Made by a program: the position numbers and the translations under genes
Part shown: positions 12,824-24,916 of the stretch, one piece after another
How the letters are laid out: every line of letters starts with the position of its first letter
Position numbering within the stretch: position 1 is the stretch's first letter
The notes under the pieces: generated by a model
The model's database searches: none
Told to the model about the DNA's origin: nothing
What the model saw: only the letters and a program-made list of their open reading frames with translations
Assembly (NCBI GenBank): GCA_025330725.1
Contig: JAIWND010000033.1
Location: 186,001-250,000 of the forward strand
Direction of reading: 5' to 3'
Origin: Chlamydoabsidia padenii
Lineage: Eukaryota > Mucoromycota > Mucoromycetes > Mucorales > Cunninghamellaceae
DNA: 64,000 nt

Positions 12824-14565
12824 TCACTTCGATCTACCTTCATCAGATGTTGAGCATTGGGGAAGAGAAATGACAGGGGTGGTAGCAAAAGCATTATCCA
12901 GCCAAGAAGAATCGTCGTTGTCATTGTCTTCAGAGGGATCAGTGATCATTTTGAGCACCTTGGAAACGATTTCTTTCGCATGCCATGCGAGGAAGATGAG
13001 AGGGAGAGCTTGTTGTGTAAAGCGGTTCACATTGGTGGTAAGTGTCAGCCAGTGTTCTTCAGGTACACGAGTGCTTCTTGCAAAGAAACCGACAGGTGAG
13101 TCCGTACGGAGAAGGCAGCAGTGCAAACCTAAAAATACAAAAGATCAGTTTAAAACACGTGGATTTTCAAGACAAAAAGTCACTTACCAGGTTGGATAGT
13201 CCCCACTGTTTCGAGTTGGCGGGCGTTTGTTGGGTAGGATGAGGAGAGAGAGAGTTGAACATATCGCGCAAAAGTTTTCGGGAGTTTCAAGCCATATTCA
13301 TTTAATACTTTGGTGTTGGATGGGTCGCATTTCTTCGCCACTTTACTGACACCAAATTCGTCGTTGTGATCGTGTTCCGCCGTCAGTCTTCTAACGATCG
13401 CATCACATCTTCGTCCAATCTTCTTTCTTTCCCTTGGTGTAATAGAGCCCCCTCCCGTTCGTTTGCTGTTTTTTTCGTTTTGCCGATGCTTTGCTTGGTG
13501 GTTCACCCCTAAAATAAATAAATGAGTATAACATCGGTAGCGGATATAACAATTTTTTTTAATACCTAAAAACTTCCACGTCCGGTAGTACATCAAACAA
13601 ACGCCAAACATGCCCAATATACCAACCTTTGAGATGGTCTCTAGAGAATTCACCAGCCTCGTATTCCCGAAGAAGATTGTATACTGTGTTTCGTACCCAA
13701 TCATAGTCGCCGTGCTTTTGCAATGTCGTAGTGTTCTTGCCATGGCCACCGTGTATCCAATTTCAGGCGTAGTTCGGTGCAATCGTTTGCCGAAAAAGAG
13801 TTGACATAGTCGAGCAAGTCTTCAGGAAGGGGTGCCAGAGGTTTGAGTAGATGTGATGTGATTTCTTTGAGTTCTTCTTCAGTGAATACTTTGTGATGCA
13901 GGTAAGTAGAGTCCATAGGGTCCAGGATAAAGGAGTGCGCACCATGTTCTACCGTACAGTTCTTGCCAAATTGGTATAGAGCATTATCAACAATTTTTCC
14001 CATGCTATTGAGTTTCCATTTGTTTTGATCATCCATGGCATCGTATTTTTTTGTAAATCATCCTTGAGCAATTTCTGGTACACGCTGTCTAGTTTTTCGT
14101 CTGTTATTTTGTCGTCAGATGTTGATCTTGTAGCTGTAATTTAGGTTGATCTTGGACCAGTAGTGTCAAGAGTTCCCGTTATCCTTGTTCATACTGATGA
14201 TTCTTGTATTCGGTCCGATAGTATCTGCAATTGTTGGAATTGTAGCGCGCGTTTCCTGCTTTCGTCCACCAAGTAATCAAGCACAGTCGCAGTAGAAAGG
14301 ACCTATTACATATATTCAGAAAAAAAAAGGTGGGGTTAGACTTTGTCAGAGAATAATGTGAAATTGATAGACTTACAGAGTAGTTGGTAGGCTGGATATC
14401 TTTCGCCCATCTTACCACGAGGGAGCTTCTGTTCCGCGCAAGCGAGTCAATGGTGTTGGAGAAGAGAGCCTTCGCAGAGTCCAAATCAGTAAATCCAAAG
14501 TGCTTTAAAAACCGCAGTGCTTCAAAACTTTGGTGATTACTTCGTATATACCCTTCGAAGGACAT
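12824..14565 (-). pseudogene. Decayed spliced gene of unknown family
   Basis: On the minus strand, protein-like segments appear in order but not in one frame. MSFEGYIRSNHQSFEALRFL (exon from 14565, donor at about 14377) is followed by a stretch with a TGA. MDDQNKWKLNSMGKIVDNAL (14036 on) then shifts frame at about 13720 into YDWVRNTVYNLLREYEAG. Spliced exons continue with KKIGRRCDAIVRRLTAEHDH and YGLKLPKTFARYVQ, and a last exon ends at 12824 (PVGFFARSTRVPEEHW). The 3' half is open and well spliced; the 5' half has at least one stop and two frame breaks. The layout resembles large lineage-specific families in Mucorales genomes (recollection, not verified). Function is unknown. Confidence 0.55.
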
Positions 14566-16380
14566 GACAAAAGAGAGAGAGATAAAAAAAAAAGAGAGGT
14601 AAAAAAAGAGGGTGTTGCGGCTATAACTGGTGTGTTATGGCAACAAGGGTAACAGAAGTATGTTTTGTTTGTATAATATGTAGTGAGCATCAGAATCTTT
14701 TTTGTGAGATTCAACCATCAAGATGTACTTGAACTTGGTAATTTAAGAGGAAAAGAAAGAGATCCAAACTTGGATGTCGGAATTTAAAATCCAAAGTTAC
14801 GCTTGTAAGTAACTTGTTAGACAAAGTAAATAGTAAAAGAGAAAGTTCTTGATAAGTTTTTTTTTGTAATTGAGAAACTTTTTATTTAAAAACTAAAGGA
14901 TCGTAATTAAAAAAAAAAGGGAAGAGTATTTATACTCTTTTTGATTCAAAAAAAAAAAAGAAAAAACCTATTCATAACAATAATGAATAGTACCTATCAC
15001 AATCACGAACCAGCGGGATTTAAAAAATAAATCCCAAGTGTTAAAAGTCTTCCTTTCTCTTCTTTCCCATCATCCCTCTTTTCCAACTTTACTTGCTCAT
15101 TTTGATCACTCTTCTTTTAACATGGTGACGTTATGACTACATTGTATCATTGACGACGGTGTATAAACTCCACTGGTCTTAAGCAATTCATCCAACCGTG
15201 CGAATCCTAATAACGAACGAGCCTTCCCACCATTGGTCTTCTTCACCATTGGTGACTGACTCTGTGGTAATGGGTGTCGTCTTACTCCTGATAGCCGACA
15301 TTCTATTTAAACTCATTGAATTGGATCGATGTGGCAAAGGTAAAGAAACAAAAGAAGTAATAGGCACAAAAAGAAAGGGATGGTAACTTATACTGTCTCG
15401 TTCTTCTTGGATCAACACCTTCATTAAGAAGACCCTGATACTCATACTTTTGTTTCTCTCTCTTCCCAAGTAGAATTGAACTATGTACTGGTAACAAGCT
15501 AGGAGGGAAAAGGGCGACCTTCTTTTGGATGGATGGTATCTGGCTTTGGGGTGGACATGGACAGTTAAATTAAAAGGTGGATCAAGATGATATCGTATAC
15601 CCAACAAATATAGGCAGCAGCAGCAACTAGGACTCTTTGACAATGAATGAACTTCAGCAGGGTAGCGACTTTTTGACTAAATGACTATTGCTACACCATG
15701 ATATCTCGACGTATAGCTATTACATACCTTCCTTTTGTCAAACGGATCAGCGGGGCAAACTGGGCATACATCAGCAATCATGTCACTACGGAAACCGGTA
15801 ACCTCGATGGGTCTGGAAATGGGTAGCCTTCTCAAACGGAAGACATATGGATTTGTCTATCTATTACAACCACCACCGCCAACAAAAATGATGACGATGA
15901 TGATGAATAGCAAAAGACAATGGGATGACTACGGGTAGATCGATAATCCTACTTCTCATATTATTTGTGTGCTGGATTAGGTGATGATCAACAAAGCGGC
16001 CAATCAACATTCAACATTGAATTGTCTTTTTTTTTTTTTTGCCACAAGCTAGTCTTCTTGATATAGTTGCATATAAATAAACAATATGACTTTTTGTGTT
16101 ATCATCTGATGGCGTTAAAGGACCCATAGGCAGCACACTGGGCGGGATGTGAAATATGGGATGGAACGGAACCAGGAAAAAAAAAAAAAAAGGCATTGTC
16201 GGGTAAAGTTATTCCTTACGGCATCTGATTAGTCCGATGTGGAAAAAAGAAAAATGCCCAGCTATTCTTGTTGATTCTTTTTGTTTCTCTTTTACTTTCT
16301 TTTTACTTTTATTACCTTTTGATTGCTTGTCTTTGCATCTTTTACTCTTCTTATATATATCAAGCCATTACTATACAACA
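14566..16380. other. Intergenic spacer, nothing recognised
   Basis: About 1.8 kb with only short chance frames. It holds two CGG[GA]ATTTAAA motif copies (about 14777 and 15013) and scattered A/T runs. The last 100 bp before 16381 (pyrimidine-rich, CTTATATATATC at about 16350) look like the promoter and leader of the following gene. Confidence 0.5.
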
Positions 16381-17224
16381 ATGAAAAACTGTTGCTTCTG
16401 CATTAGCTTACGGTAAGTCATAGAATCTATTTGATTCTTTTTATTATTCAAAAATCTTGTAATACTGACTCGTCCTTCTTACCATGAAACAGAACTGCGA
16501 CCTTATTTTTAGCACTCCTTGGCACAGTAACACACTTTTACAGTGGGTTAACTTTGACAACAATGTCAGATGCATTCCAAGATTTTGATCGTGGTACTGT
16601 GTTTGGTTTAACGATCTATTCCTATCTATCTGGACTGGCTTGCTTGGCAGGTGCTGTGGGTGTATTCAAGGTAAATAAATAAATGACGCTAACTAATATC
16701 ATTCTAGGGGTTAACATGATTTCATTTTTATATTTATATTTAGAACAATGTCAAAAAATTACGATTCTTTAGTATCTATTATTGGACGGATCTTGCCTTA
16801 CATACTGGATTCGCAGTAGCCAGTGCCGCTATGCTCTTCACTTTACATACCGACATTTGTAAAGAAATCATTCAAGATGATCAAGTCGATTTGGATATGG
16901 AAACTTGTGAAGCTGTGTATATTCAAAGTGCATGGATCATCACTGTGGCCATGGCTATCAACATGTTATTGAAGGTAAAACAAAAAAAAAAAATGCATCT
17001 GACACATACTCACTTTCGTTTACTTGTAGCTTCACTTTGCCTTTGCTATCCATTCTTACAGCAATCGTGTACAACAAGAACAACAATTCTTTAACAACAA
17101 TCAAGATACCGTGATTATTGAATATACACCCATGCCTGCTATTGATGAAAAACAACAACCTGATAATGCCATCTATGTTGCTGGTAAAGAATTCATTCCC
17201 GACGACAAGAAACAACAAGCCTAG
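16381..17224 (+). CDS. Tetraspan integral membrane protein, unknown function
   Basis: Four exons (16381-16412, 16493-16670, 16744-16974, 17030-17224) join to 211 aa. The start MKNCCFCISLR (a CCFC motif next to the first helix) is followed by four hydrophobic segments: about residues 11-30 (TATLFLALLGTVTHFYSGL), 48-69 (TIYSYLSGLACLAGAVGVF), 80-100 (WTDLALHTGFAVASAAMLF) and 128-155. The hydrophilic C-tail carries poly-Asn/Gln. The CC-rich start plus a four-helix fold recalls LAPTM/tetraspan-type endomembrane proteins, but the likeness is only topological. A mature product is certain; the function is not. Confidence 0.8.
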
Positions 17225-17602
17225 TTTTTAGTATAATTGTTAGTCCATCCCCCTCTCTTATCATTTATGTTAAAATACCTCTTTTATTATAATAATAAAG
17301 TATCAAGTTGGGTTTATATATTATAGTCATATCAGGTAGGCTCTCTTATGAAGAGATGCTAAAGGGTTAAATGGTAATCATGTTTTTTTTTTAATTTTTA
17401 TTGATGGAATAATATAAAAAGAGATGAAAGTATATTTATATACACATACAGCTGAATAGATACATCCTATGTTTTTTTGTTGTCAATAATAATAAAAAAG
17501 AAGGTAAAGTATAATATAGAGAAGGGGGGGTATCATTGTAATACTTAAAAAAAAAAAAACTACTACTACGGGGGGGGATATTCTAATCTACAGATTGTCT
17601 TG

Positions 17603-18565
17603 TTAAGAAGAAGTATCACCAGAGAGAGATCGCCACCAAAAAGGTTGTGTAGAAGTAGATTTCGATTTCAAAGATTTCCATTTAGCAGCCAAAGAAGAAG
17701 AACTCGATGTTGTCTTCTTTTTATTATTATCCATCATCATCATCAGAGTCGGTGATCTTTTCTTTACCACAGGAGCAACACCCAACCAGAGTTCGTATTC
17801 CCTTAGTTGATACATCAAGGATAAATTAGGACTAATGTGGGGTGCATACTGTCTGACATGGACGAGAGCTGCAGACATGGTCAATTGAAGAGTATACATT
17901 GCATAGGCCACCACCACGGTAGCTGATCGAGCCAAACCACATTGACAATGGACCAAGACATTTCGACCACACTTGCGAGCCCGTACAATATCCATGACCG
18001 CGGCATCGAGTTCTTTAATAATTTGATCATCATCGTCCAATATTTGATGATGCCATGGTCGTTTTTTATACCCCATGACTAGTGTTTTGGGTTCATCAAA
18101 AGGTTGAAATTGATCGGCTTGAGGATGATGGACTTCGGCCGCGACATTAAGAATACATTGGATAGACAATGCTTCAAGTTGTTCAAGGTTGTTGGCATTA
18201 TGTTCGTCACCTAGATAGACACCAGGTAAGATAGATACAGGACCTTGTTGATAATATTGTCGATAACGTGGTCGTGGTGGTTGATTGGATTGAGAAGAAA
18301 TAGTCGAAGTAGAAGAGGTGGAGGAAGAGGAGGTAGATGGAGTGGTGGATAAAAAAGGAGTGGAAGGTGGAACGCCATATCGATCGTCAGAGGGTAAGAG
18401 ACACAAAGACAGGTTTTTGTTGTTACGCCTTCTTTGAGCCAAGGAGGTAGGAGGTGGGGAGGATAGATTGGCTGAGAATGGTCTTTTGGGGAAATCATGA
18501 GAAGGTAATGAAGGAGTACTATAAGTAGTAGAAGGTATCATGATGTAGAAGAGGATATATAACAA
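17603..18565 (-). CDS. Dual-specificity protein phosphatase
   Basis: Single exon, 320 aa from the ATG at 18565, or 312 aa from the second ATG at 18541 (MIPSTTYSTP); the latter may be the true start. A Ser/Pro-rich N-terminus precedes the catalytic domain, which begins at about GVYLGDEHNANNLEQL. The signature HCQCGLARSA (HCxxGxxRS) puts the catalytic Cys near residue 207 and the phosphate-binding Arg six residues later. This fold removes phosphate from Tyr and Ser/Thr, often on MAP kinases; an MSG5-like role is inferred only. The basic Ser/Lys-rich tail has no recognised domain. Confidence 0.88.
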   Translation of the reverse strand: MLYILFYIMIPSTTYSTPSLPSHDFPKRPFSANLSSPPPTSLAQRRRNNKNLSLCLLPSDDRYGVPPSTPFLSTTPSTSSSSTSSTSTISSQSNQPPRPRYRQYYQQGPVSILPGVYLGDEHNANNLEQLEALSIQCILNVAAEVHHPQADQFQPFDEPKTLVMGYKKRPWHHQILDDDDQIIKELDAAVMDIVRARKCGRNVLVHCQCGLARSATVVVAYAMYTLQLTMSAALVHVRQYAPHISPNLSLMYQLREYELWLGVAPVVKKRSPTLMMMMDNNKKKTTSSSSSLAAKWKSLKSKSTSTQPFWWRSLSGDTSS

Positions 18566-19016
18566 AGTAGAGAAGAGTGGTGAATAAGTTATGTATATAG
18601 ATGTATGTATAAGAAGAGGAAGAAGAGGAAGAAAGAAAAAAAGAAAAAAAAAAAAAAAAAAGTTATTTACATGAAGATGAAATGCGAGTAAATGAGAAAA
18701 GGGGGCGGCGGGTTTTTTTTAAAAGCAAAAAAAAAAATTATTTAAAACCCGCCATAATATGAATGTAATGTAGCACAATAATGAATACCCTCATGATAGT
18801 AGTTGATTGGCTTTTCTGTCTAATTGGATATTACCATATTTTGAGTTTCCCATTTATCATCGTCACAAATACGTTATTTTCTTTATTATTTTTCTTTATA
18901 CAACAACAAAGCCAAAGTAAAACTAAACTATAATATATATATATATATATATAAAAAGGAAGAGATTGACTACCTAAACATATACAAATGATTTCATGAT
19001 TTGATAGAGAGATGTT

Positions 19017-19281
19017 TTAACCCAAGGTAGGGAAGGCACTTGCATCAGCCAAGTTGATATTTTGGTTTCGCCCAGCCCCACGGCCACCACGAGCTCCGCC
19101 ACGTCCACCTCGGCCACCACGACCACCACGACCGCCATTTTCTTGATGTCGTCCACCTCGGCCACGGGAAGATTGTGATTGATGTCTTGGCGGGTCAATA
19201 TCAATAACTACTTTTTCCTTCTTGGCCCGAAGACGAGACTTGTTGTTTGATTCCTATGATAAACAAGTATTAGTTAACCTT

Positions 19282-19326
<45 letters not shown>

Positions 19327-20179
19327 CATCAATGATCACATACCTTGCCAGCATAGTAGTCTTCATCTTCACCACGATGTACAACAACGCCATCTTTCCA
19401 TTTAGGGTCTTCTTTACCATCATTGGGTTCACGAGGAGGTGGTAAGCTTTGTTTGGGAGTAGGTTGATTCTTCTTGTATTCATCCAAAGTCATCACATTT
19501 TCATCTTCGTCTTGTTGTTGTTGTCGGAATCCTTCACCAGCAGAGGCAGGATCATTGGGTGAGAGACTATCGGTAATACTATTGATCAAGAAAGAAAATG
19601 ATGAATTGCCTTTTCTTTTTATTTTTCCTCTTTAATACTTACGCTTCCAATTCAGCTTCACCTGGATGACCCCAGCTTTGTTCATTCTTCTTCTTGGTAC
19701 CACTGGAGATAAATATAAGATGTTAGTCATCGATCGATCATTTTGTAGTTGTTATAATAAAGGATACTTACAATTCACCCACTTCACCACTTCGACGATC
19801 AAATTGACGACCACGAGTAGGAGCTTCAGCACCGTGACGACGATTAGGATCTCGTCCTTTTCGTTCACGGTCATCTGGCTTATGTTCTTCTTTATGTGAA
19901 GTATTAAAGTTATCTTGGTCCCCACGGGCGCGACGAGAAGGAGGTGACACTAATATGGATAAAACAAGTTCAGTTGATTAGTATACAATACAGAACCTTC
20001 TTTTTCTTTTCCTTTCTTTTTGACTTACTAGCAGGTTGATGAGTACGACGAGGTCGTGCGGCAGGTCTTTCATCATTATCAGAGGATTTTGGTTTAGCAT
20101 TACCCAACTTGTCTACTTCAACATCGTCGTCTCCACTAGCCAGTAATGCCCCAAATCGGTTTGAAGAGAATGAAGACAT
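19017..20179 (-). CDS. Stm1/SERBP1-type ribosome- and mRNA-binding protein
   Basis: Five exons (20179-20029, 19949-19772, 19702-19643, 19578-19344, 19253-19017) are in phase. Diagnostic pieces in order: RFGALLASGDDD at the N-terminus, RQFDRRSGEVGE followed by GTKKKNEQSWGHPGEAE (the HABP4/PAI-RBP1 core, FDRxSG...KKxxQxWG), VMTLDEYKKNQ (the conserved MTLDEW/Y motif), then an RGG box with repeated GGRGGRGG, and the tail LADASAFPTLG. Family members bind 80S ribosomes and preserve them in the dormant state. Assignment rests on three independent motifs. Intron 4 carries a 44-base homopolymer just after the donor. Confidence 0.9.
19283..19326. repeat. 44-bp poly(T) run inside the Stm1-like gene intron 4
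   Basis: Uninterrupted T run on the plus strand; poly(A) on the sense strand, 17 bases after the donor GTATGT. Confidence 0.9.
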
Positions 20180-20751
20180 ATTATGTTCAATGTGTTTTAT
20201 AGTAAGATAAAAAAGTAATAAATAAAATAAAAATAAAAAAAAGTGAGGTAAAAGTAAAAGAGAAGCGTGGAAACAACAAAAAGAAAAAGTTTTGTCTTTG
20301 TTTCTTTTCTTTTTGCATGGGGTGAGCGGGTTTCTCACACAAAAAAAAAGCTACTATGCAAAATATCAGCCAATCAGAATGCATCTTTTATTTTTAGGTC
20401 TTAGAATACCCACCACTAAACCAGACAGTCATAAAAACACACACATACACATTTGACGTTTCAACATGTAATCAAAACAAACACAAGAGGCACCCACATC
20501 AAGTATGACATTATTATAAAAGTGTCGTGTTTTAATAAAAGTAATACAAGTTATCTATATTCTAATATGTATGGATTGTCTAGTCTATAAAACGGGACAA
20601 ACTATGATGTAGAATCTACCAAAACCCCGACTATGGTTCTTTGTCTGGACACAACCGTGAGATCACTATTTGACCCAAAGAGAGACGATAACTTCCACCC
20701 CCCCCAAAAAAAAGGCAGCGTTAATCGGCATTACATAATTTTGACTGGTAA

Positions 20752-20795
<44 letters not shown>

Positions 20796-21605
20796 CAACA
20801 ACCGTTCTTTTGCTTACCTTTTTTGCCTGACTCCTTGGTACATATGATGTTTGGCAAGTTGTCCTTTTGACAAGAGTGATGTCTTTTTTTTTTTTAGTAT
20901 TGATCACCCAACTAAAAACGAATCTAAAAAGAGAGAGTTATGAAATCATAAGTTAGTAATCCGTTGTCTCCGATCATTTCATTTCCCGATGACTTACCCT
21001 AGAAGACATCTGCATGAAGAAGAAGACGAGACCATGAATGGTTAATAACATTGCATTTCATTTATTATCTTTACTTGGCTACACAAAACCATGCTTGAGA
21101 TCTACCGTGCAAGTTAACAGGCTATTTGCATCCCTTCCAATCCCAGCGGCATGCAGCACACCAGATGATCCATGTAAGTAAAGGTGTACTCAAGTGGATA
21201 CCAAGTTATTCTATTGTTTACCTGATACCAACATCCTTGTTATCCCGCATACAAGGTGATGCCAGTCAGGCTGATCAAACTAATCGTCATTCAAAGAGTT
21301 GTGTCCCATTCTAGCAAGTAGTAAAGAGGCTGGTAACTTAGTTGTTTAATATTGGTGAAGAAGGGAATAGATTCATAAAGTGGTTGTACGTTGTTGTTGT
21401 TGTTGTTGTAAAGTCGACCAGTCCTGTTTGTTTCAAAAAGACGGATTCGTCCAAATAAGTGTTTTATTATATTATAAGAAGTTTAATTAACAAACGCTAT
21501 ACTATGTAGATATATAAAGAGGAAGGTTGATGAATGGAAAGAAAGACAAAAGAAAAGAAAAAAAAAGGAGAACCAGCATTATTTACAATGGGCGGGATTT
21601 AAAAT
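20180..21605. other. Intergenic region with long poly(T)
   Basis: No gene supported. It contains a 42-bp T run at 20754-20795, preceded by GACTGGTAAAG, which is not part of a recognised gene. It ends with GGCGGGATTTAAAATTC at 21591-21607, which overlaps the end of the next gene. Confidence 0.55.
20754..20795. repeat. 42-bp poly(T) run, intergenic
   Basis: Uninterrupted T run, the only one of the longest runs seen that lies outside a recognised intron. Confidence 0.9.
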
Positions 21606-22275
21606 TCAAAGATGGGCTCTGTCTATCGGTTCCTCTTCCATGGCAGATACCGTCTGTGGGACATACCATGCCATTTGCATTTCCTTTTGAGTGAATCCAC
21701 ACTTTTCATAAAAAGGTACATTCTATCATATTAAAAAACATGAGTTTAACGATTCATAAAGTAAATATCACTTACTTTGAGAGCACAATCCAGAATAACC
21801 TTATAGCATCCATTTTGAGCTCCGATATACTGCAATGCTTCAATCATGCGTAAACCCAATTTTTTGCCTTGTTGATCACCGGCCACCGCGATATCTTCAA
21901 TATGACCGACTTTACCATTAAAATGAACAAACTTTCGTTCTACCAATAGTGTACCTACAGCCACCACACGATCTGATGTATGATCGATAATGACAAGACT
22001 GAAATCTATCAAAGGGTATGAGAAAATCACTCTTTTTCATCATCTATTTTTAGGTACTTGCATGTATCATTTCGTTTCTTCATATAATAGAATTGATCCA
22101 ACCAATCTTGATATGTATGATGTCCAATGTCAGTTAATATACTCAAGACTTTAAGATGGCCTCGATCATAATCTTGAGCACTGAGAGGACGGATACTGTA
22201 ATCTTGAGGTAGCGCAGTTTGAACTTGAGGAGAGATTAATGCTTCATTGTCAAAAAGATAGGTGTCAACGGTCAT
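21606..22275 (-). CDS. GNA1: Glucosamine 6-phosphate N-acetyltransferase
   Basis: Three exons (22275-22062, 22005-21776, 21722-21606) give 186 aa. GNAT-family landmarks of GNA1 are all present: IRPLSAQDYDRGHLKVL, then TGTLLVERKFVHF-type strand (here VGTLLVERKFVHFNGKVGHI), IEDIAV, the acetyl-CoA loop QQGKKLG, YKVILDCAL and VPFYEKCGFTQKEMQM. The enzyme acetylates glucosamine-6-phosphate, a step towards UDP-GlcNAc for chitin and glycosylation. The first intron can keep the frame only with a GC donor (ACAT|GCAAGT at 22061-22060), which restores NDTY-FSLVIID; the nearby GT gives a wrong frame. Confidence 0.93.
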
Positions 22276-23273
22276 GTTTAGTGATTCTTTTGTATGTGTT
22301 AATTGTAATAAAGGAAAAGAAGAAGAAGAAGAAGAAGGAAATAATGATCTTTTTATATTACGTTGATTGTGAATGAATATATATATATATATATATAAAA
22401 AGGACCCTCGGAAAATGAGTGGTTCCTCGAGGTAAATCATGCATTCCGCGGAACCGCCATCACCCACAACTTGATCACTATTTTTAATATGCATTACGGG
22501 AGACAGAATACAACACTATCACTAATACGGTAAATTTCCATTTTGTTTATTTGTTTAAATATAAAAGTATCCCCTACACCACAACCAATCATTCTATTCT
22601 ATGCTATACACTACTCCATTTTAATTGTCGATCATTCTTTTGATGGTCCGAGTCGAGTTGGAAAAAGTAGTTGGTAGTATACCCCTATGGACTTGAAAAA
22701 AAAGGTAGTTAGTCAAGCATATTTGGTTCTTCTCCCTCTTCAATTTCCTACCGTCATCCTATATCACCTACTACAAAACAAAAAGATGTGAGTTGATTGA
22801 CCCCCCCCTCTAGTCCAACTTACTTTGTAACACCCACACTCATCTCCAAGTATTAAGGAGGAAAGAGTCCAATCTACAAACAAATCGTTGTCTTGAGTGC
22901 ATCGTGAGCTGAACACACAAGTTGAGATGGGGTGTCGCATTTCCATTTCCAGAGACCATCTATATAGTATTCACAATTCGAGTTAATTTCACATACGGCC
23001 TTGTCCTGTTCACACCCTTCATAATGTTGTAACTTACCCACATCCAATGGAGAGGAAAAGAATCGACTATTTGATACTACATATAGGTTAATTCACCTAT
23101 TCAAGTTGTAAAAGAAGAAAGAGAAAGAGAAAAAAGAAACCGCCCCGACTTTAATAAAAAAAGTTTCATTTCAAGCGGGATTTGAATTCCCTGAAAAAGA
23201 GTGTGGGTTCTTTATGCCTAAAATCACCGCCAACACTCGGGATATTTAATGTCTCTCTCTCTTTCTCTCTTGT
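22276..23273. other. Divergent intergenic region between GNA1 and the receptor gene
   Basis: No gene supported. It contains a (TA)n tract near 22379-22396 upstream of GNA1, and GCGGGATTTGAATTCC at 23175-23190, about 90 bp before the receptor start. Confidence 0.5.
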
Positions 23274-24677
23274 ATGTTCCCATTGAACCATGATGATCAT
23301 TCGATAAAGACCATGATTGACGAGAAACGTCTCTACCTAATGGATGATACCCGAGTCCAATTCGAATTCACCAGGGACGATTACCATCGACTGGAACTCG
23401 CCACTGTTCTCTGTGGTTCTTTCAGCATGGTGGCCGCCATGGCCGTACTCGTATCGTATACCCACCTGATCCTGTATTATCCGCGTGATGCCAATCGAGT
23501 ATCTCTGCATTGCGTGATTTTCGCCACCCTGTTATCCTTGGCGGATCATTGCTTGAATTTGGCCGCCCTCCATTACAGGGTCAATGATGTCTTTTGCTCT
23601 TCTTTCCGAAAAATCGATGGGGTCATCACTCTGGTTTCGTGCTGTTTATTGGCCGTGGTGGGGTTTCATCTCTTGCTCGTGTTTTGCTTTCATGTGCGTC
23701 ATTGGCCCTGTCGACCGGAATACATCCTCTTTCCCTTGTCGATAGTGTATGCTATAACCGGGAATCTTCGTGGATTCATTTCGAATGAGATTCCGGTACA
23801 CTTCCGTGTAGTTCATTTTGATATCACATACGACTGCTGGTAATTCTTTTTTTTTTTTTTTTGCATGAATGTTTTTAAAATTCCGACCTTTTTTTTTCGG
23901 CAGGTATTACAGTAATTTAATCGATCGTGTATATAACTACAGTTCATGGATATACTACTATTCATTTTTAACGTTTATTGTTATTATATCTTTCTTGTGT
24001 TCCTTGGCAGCTATGGGAAAGGTGTATTTGGATAAAAGGGACAATCAGGCCAGGTTATTGAAAATGGCCACTAGAGCCGATACTATTACCAATATCCATC
24101 CTTCTCAAGAAACAAATCCAAATAATGAACGTGGAAGATCACCAGTTCAAAACACAATAATTCGCGCCATGAAAGAGAATTGCGATCCATTTTCAACCAT
24201 TGCGATTCGAAGTCTTCTCTACCCACTAAGTAAAAAAAGAAAAAAAAAATCAAGCCAACTCGAAAAATAGTTTAATACTCTTCTTTTTTTTAATACCTAT
24301 TCGCTTATAAAAGTTCCTTGTATAGGTAATCTGACACCATCTCTTTTTTCTATCGTCTCACACACTTTTTTTTTTTTTTTTTTTTTTTTTTTTACGAGTT
24401 AGTATACATTTGGGGATTCGGATTACAAATGACCTTGATTGACGATAATCATGTTGCAAGTTATGCCATCACCATGATTAATGTGGTCATGACCCGGTTG
24501 GAAGGGGTGTTTATTGCTTGTATCTTTTTCATGGATCCCTCGGTACAAAGAGCCCAGCGCAAGTTATGGAGCCATGCATGGCACCTTTTCTTTCCTATCA
24601 CATCAGCTCCCTCCAACACATCTAGTGCTTTCTTATCCGTTTCAGATCCTGGTTTACCAACAACATCGAGAGCCTAG
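23274..24677 (+). CDS. Seven-transmembrane (GPCR-like) receptor
   Basis: Three exons (23274-23839, 23904-24229, 24403-24677) join to about 388 aa. Hydrophobic helices lie in order: TVLCGSFSMVAAMAVLVSYT, CVIFATLLSLADHCLNLAAL, VITLVSCCLLAVVGFHLLLV, ILFPLSIVYAITGNLRGFI, YYYSFLTFIVIISFLCSLAA, RSLLYPLIYIWGFGLQMTL and AITMINVVMTRLEGVFIACI, with a long hydrophilic third intracellular loop. This topology fits fungal class receptors of the glucose/cAMP type (inferred); the ligand is unknown. The C-terminus is uncertain: just after the stop frame, another frame reads SWARRFLKCLGMHEFW, which could be the true tail if there is a frameshift or an extra small intron. Intron 2 has a 28-base T run ahead of its acceptor. 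Confidence 0.78.
24366..24393 (+). repeat. 28-bp poly(T) run next to the receptor intron 2 acceptor
   Basis: Uninterrupted sense-strand T run ending 9 bases before the acceptor AG (24401-24402). Confidence 0.9.
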
Positions 24678-24916
24678 TTGGGCCAGGCGGTTTTTGAAAT
24701 GTTTAGGCATGCATGAATTTTGGCATCAACCACCAGCACATAATTTCAAATCCCGCTATAAAAGCCATCCTTGATCCGCTACGCTTAAAAAAGCAATTTT
24801 CACCCAAATGTAAACCCCATTTTGTCAAAACAAAGTATTTATTGACTAATCAAATTGATAAGGTGTAAACTATTTGTATTGAGAGGTGGGGTAAGGGGTG
24901 TATGTATTTGCTATAA

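Noticed and set aside
12813..13199. 128-codon plus-strand frame opposite the decayed gene
   Set aside because: It is antisense to well-spliced minus-strand exons with protein-like content; no domain was seen.
14700..16300. Several 60-150 codon frames in both directions
   Set aside because: No start context, domain, splice pattern or compositional support; treated as spacer.
24514..24774. Alternative frame at the receptor C-terminus (SWARRFLKCLGMHEFW)
   Set aside because: Not adopted as the tail because the only possible intron would be under 30 bp; kept as a caveat in the receptor entry.
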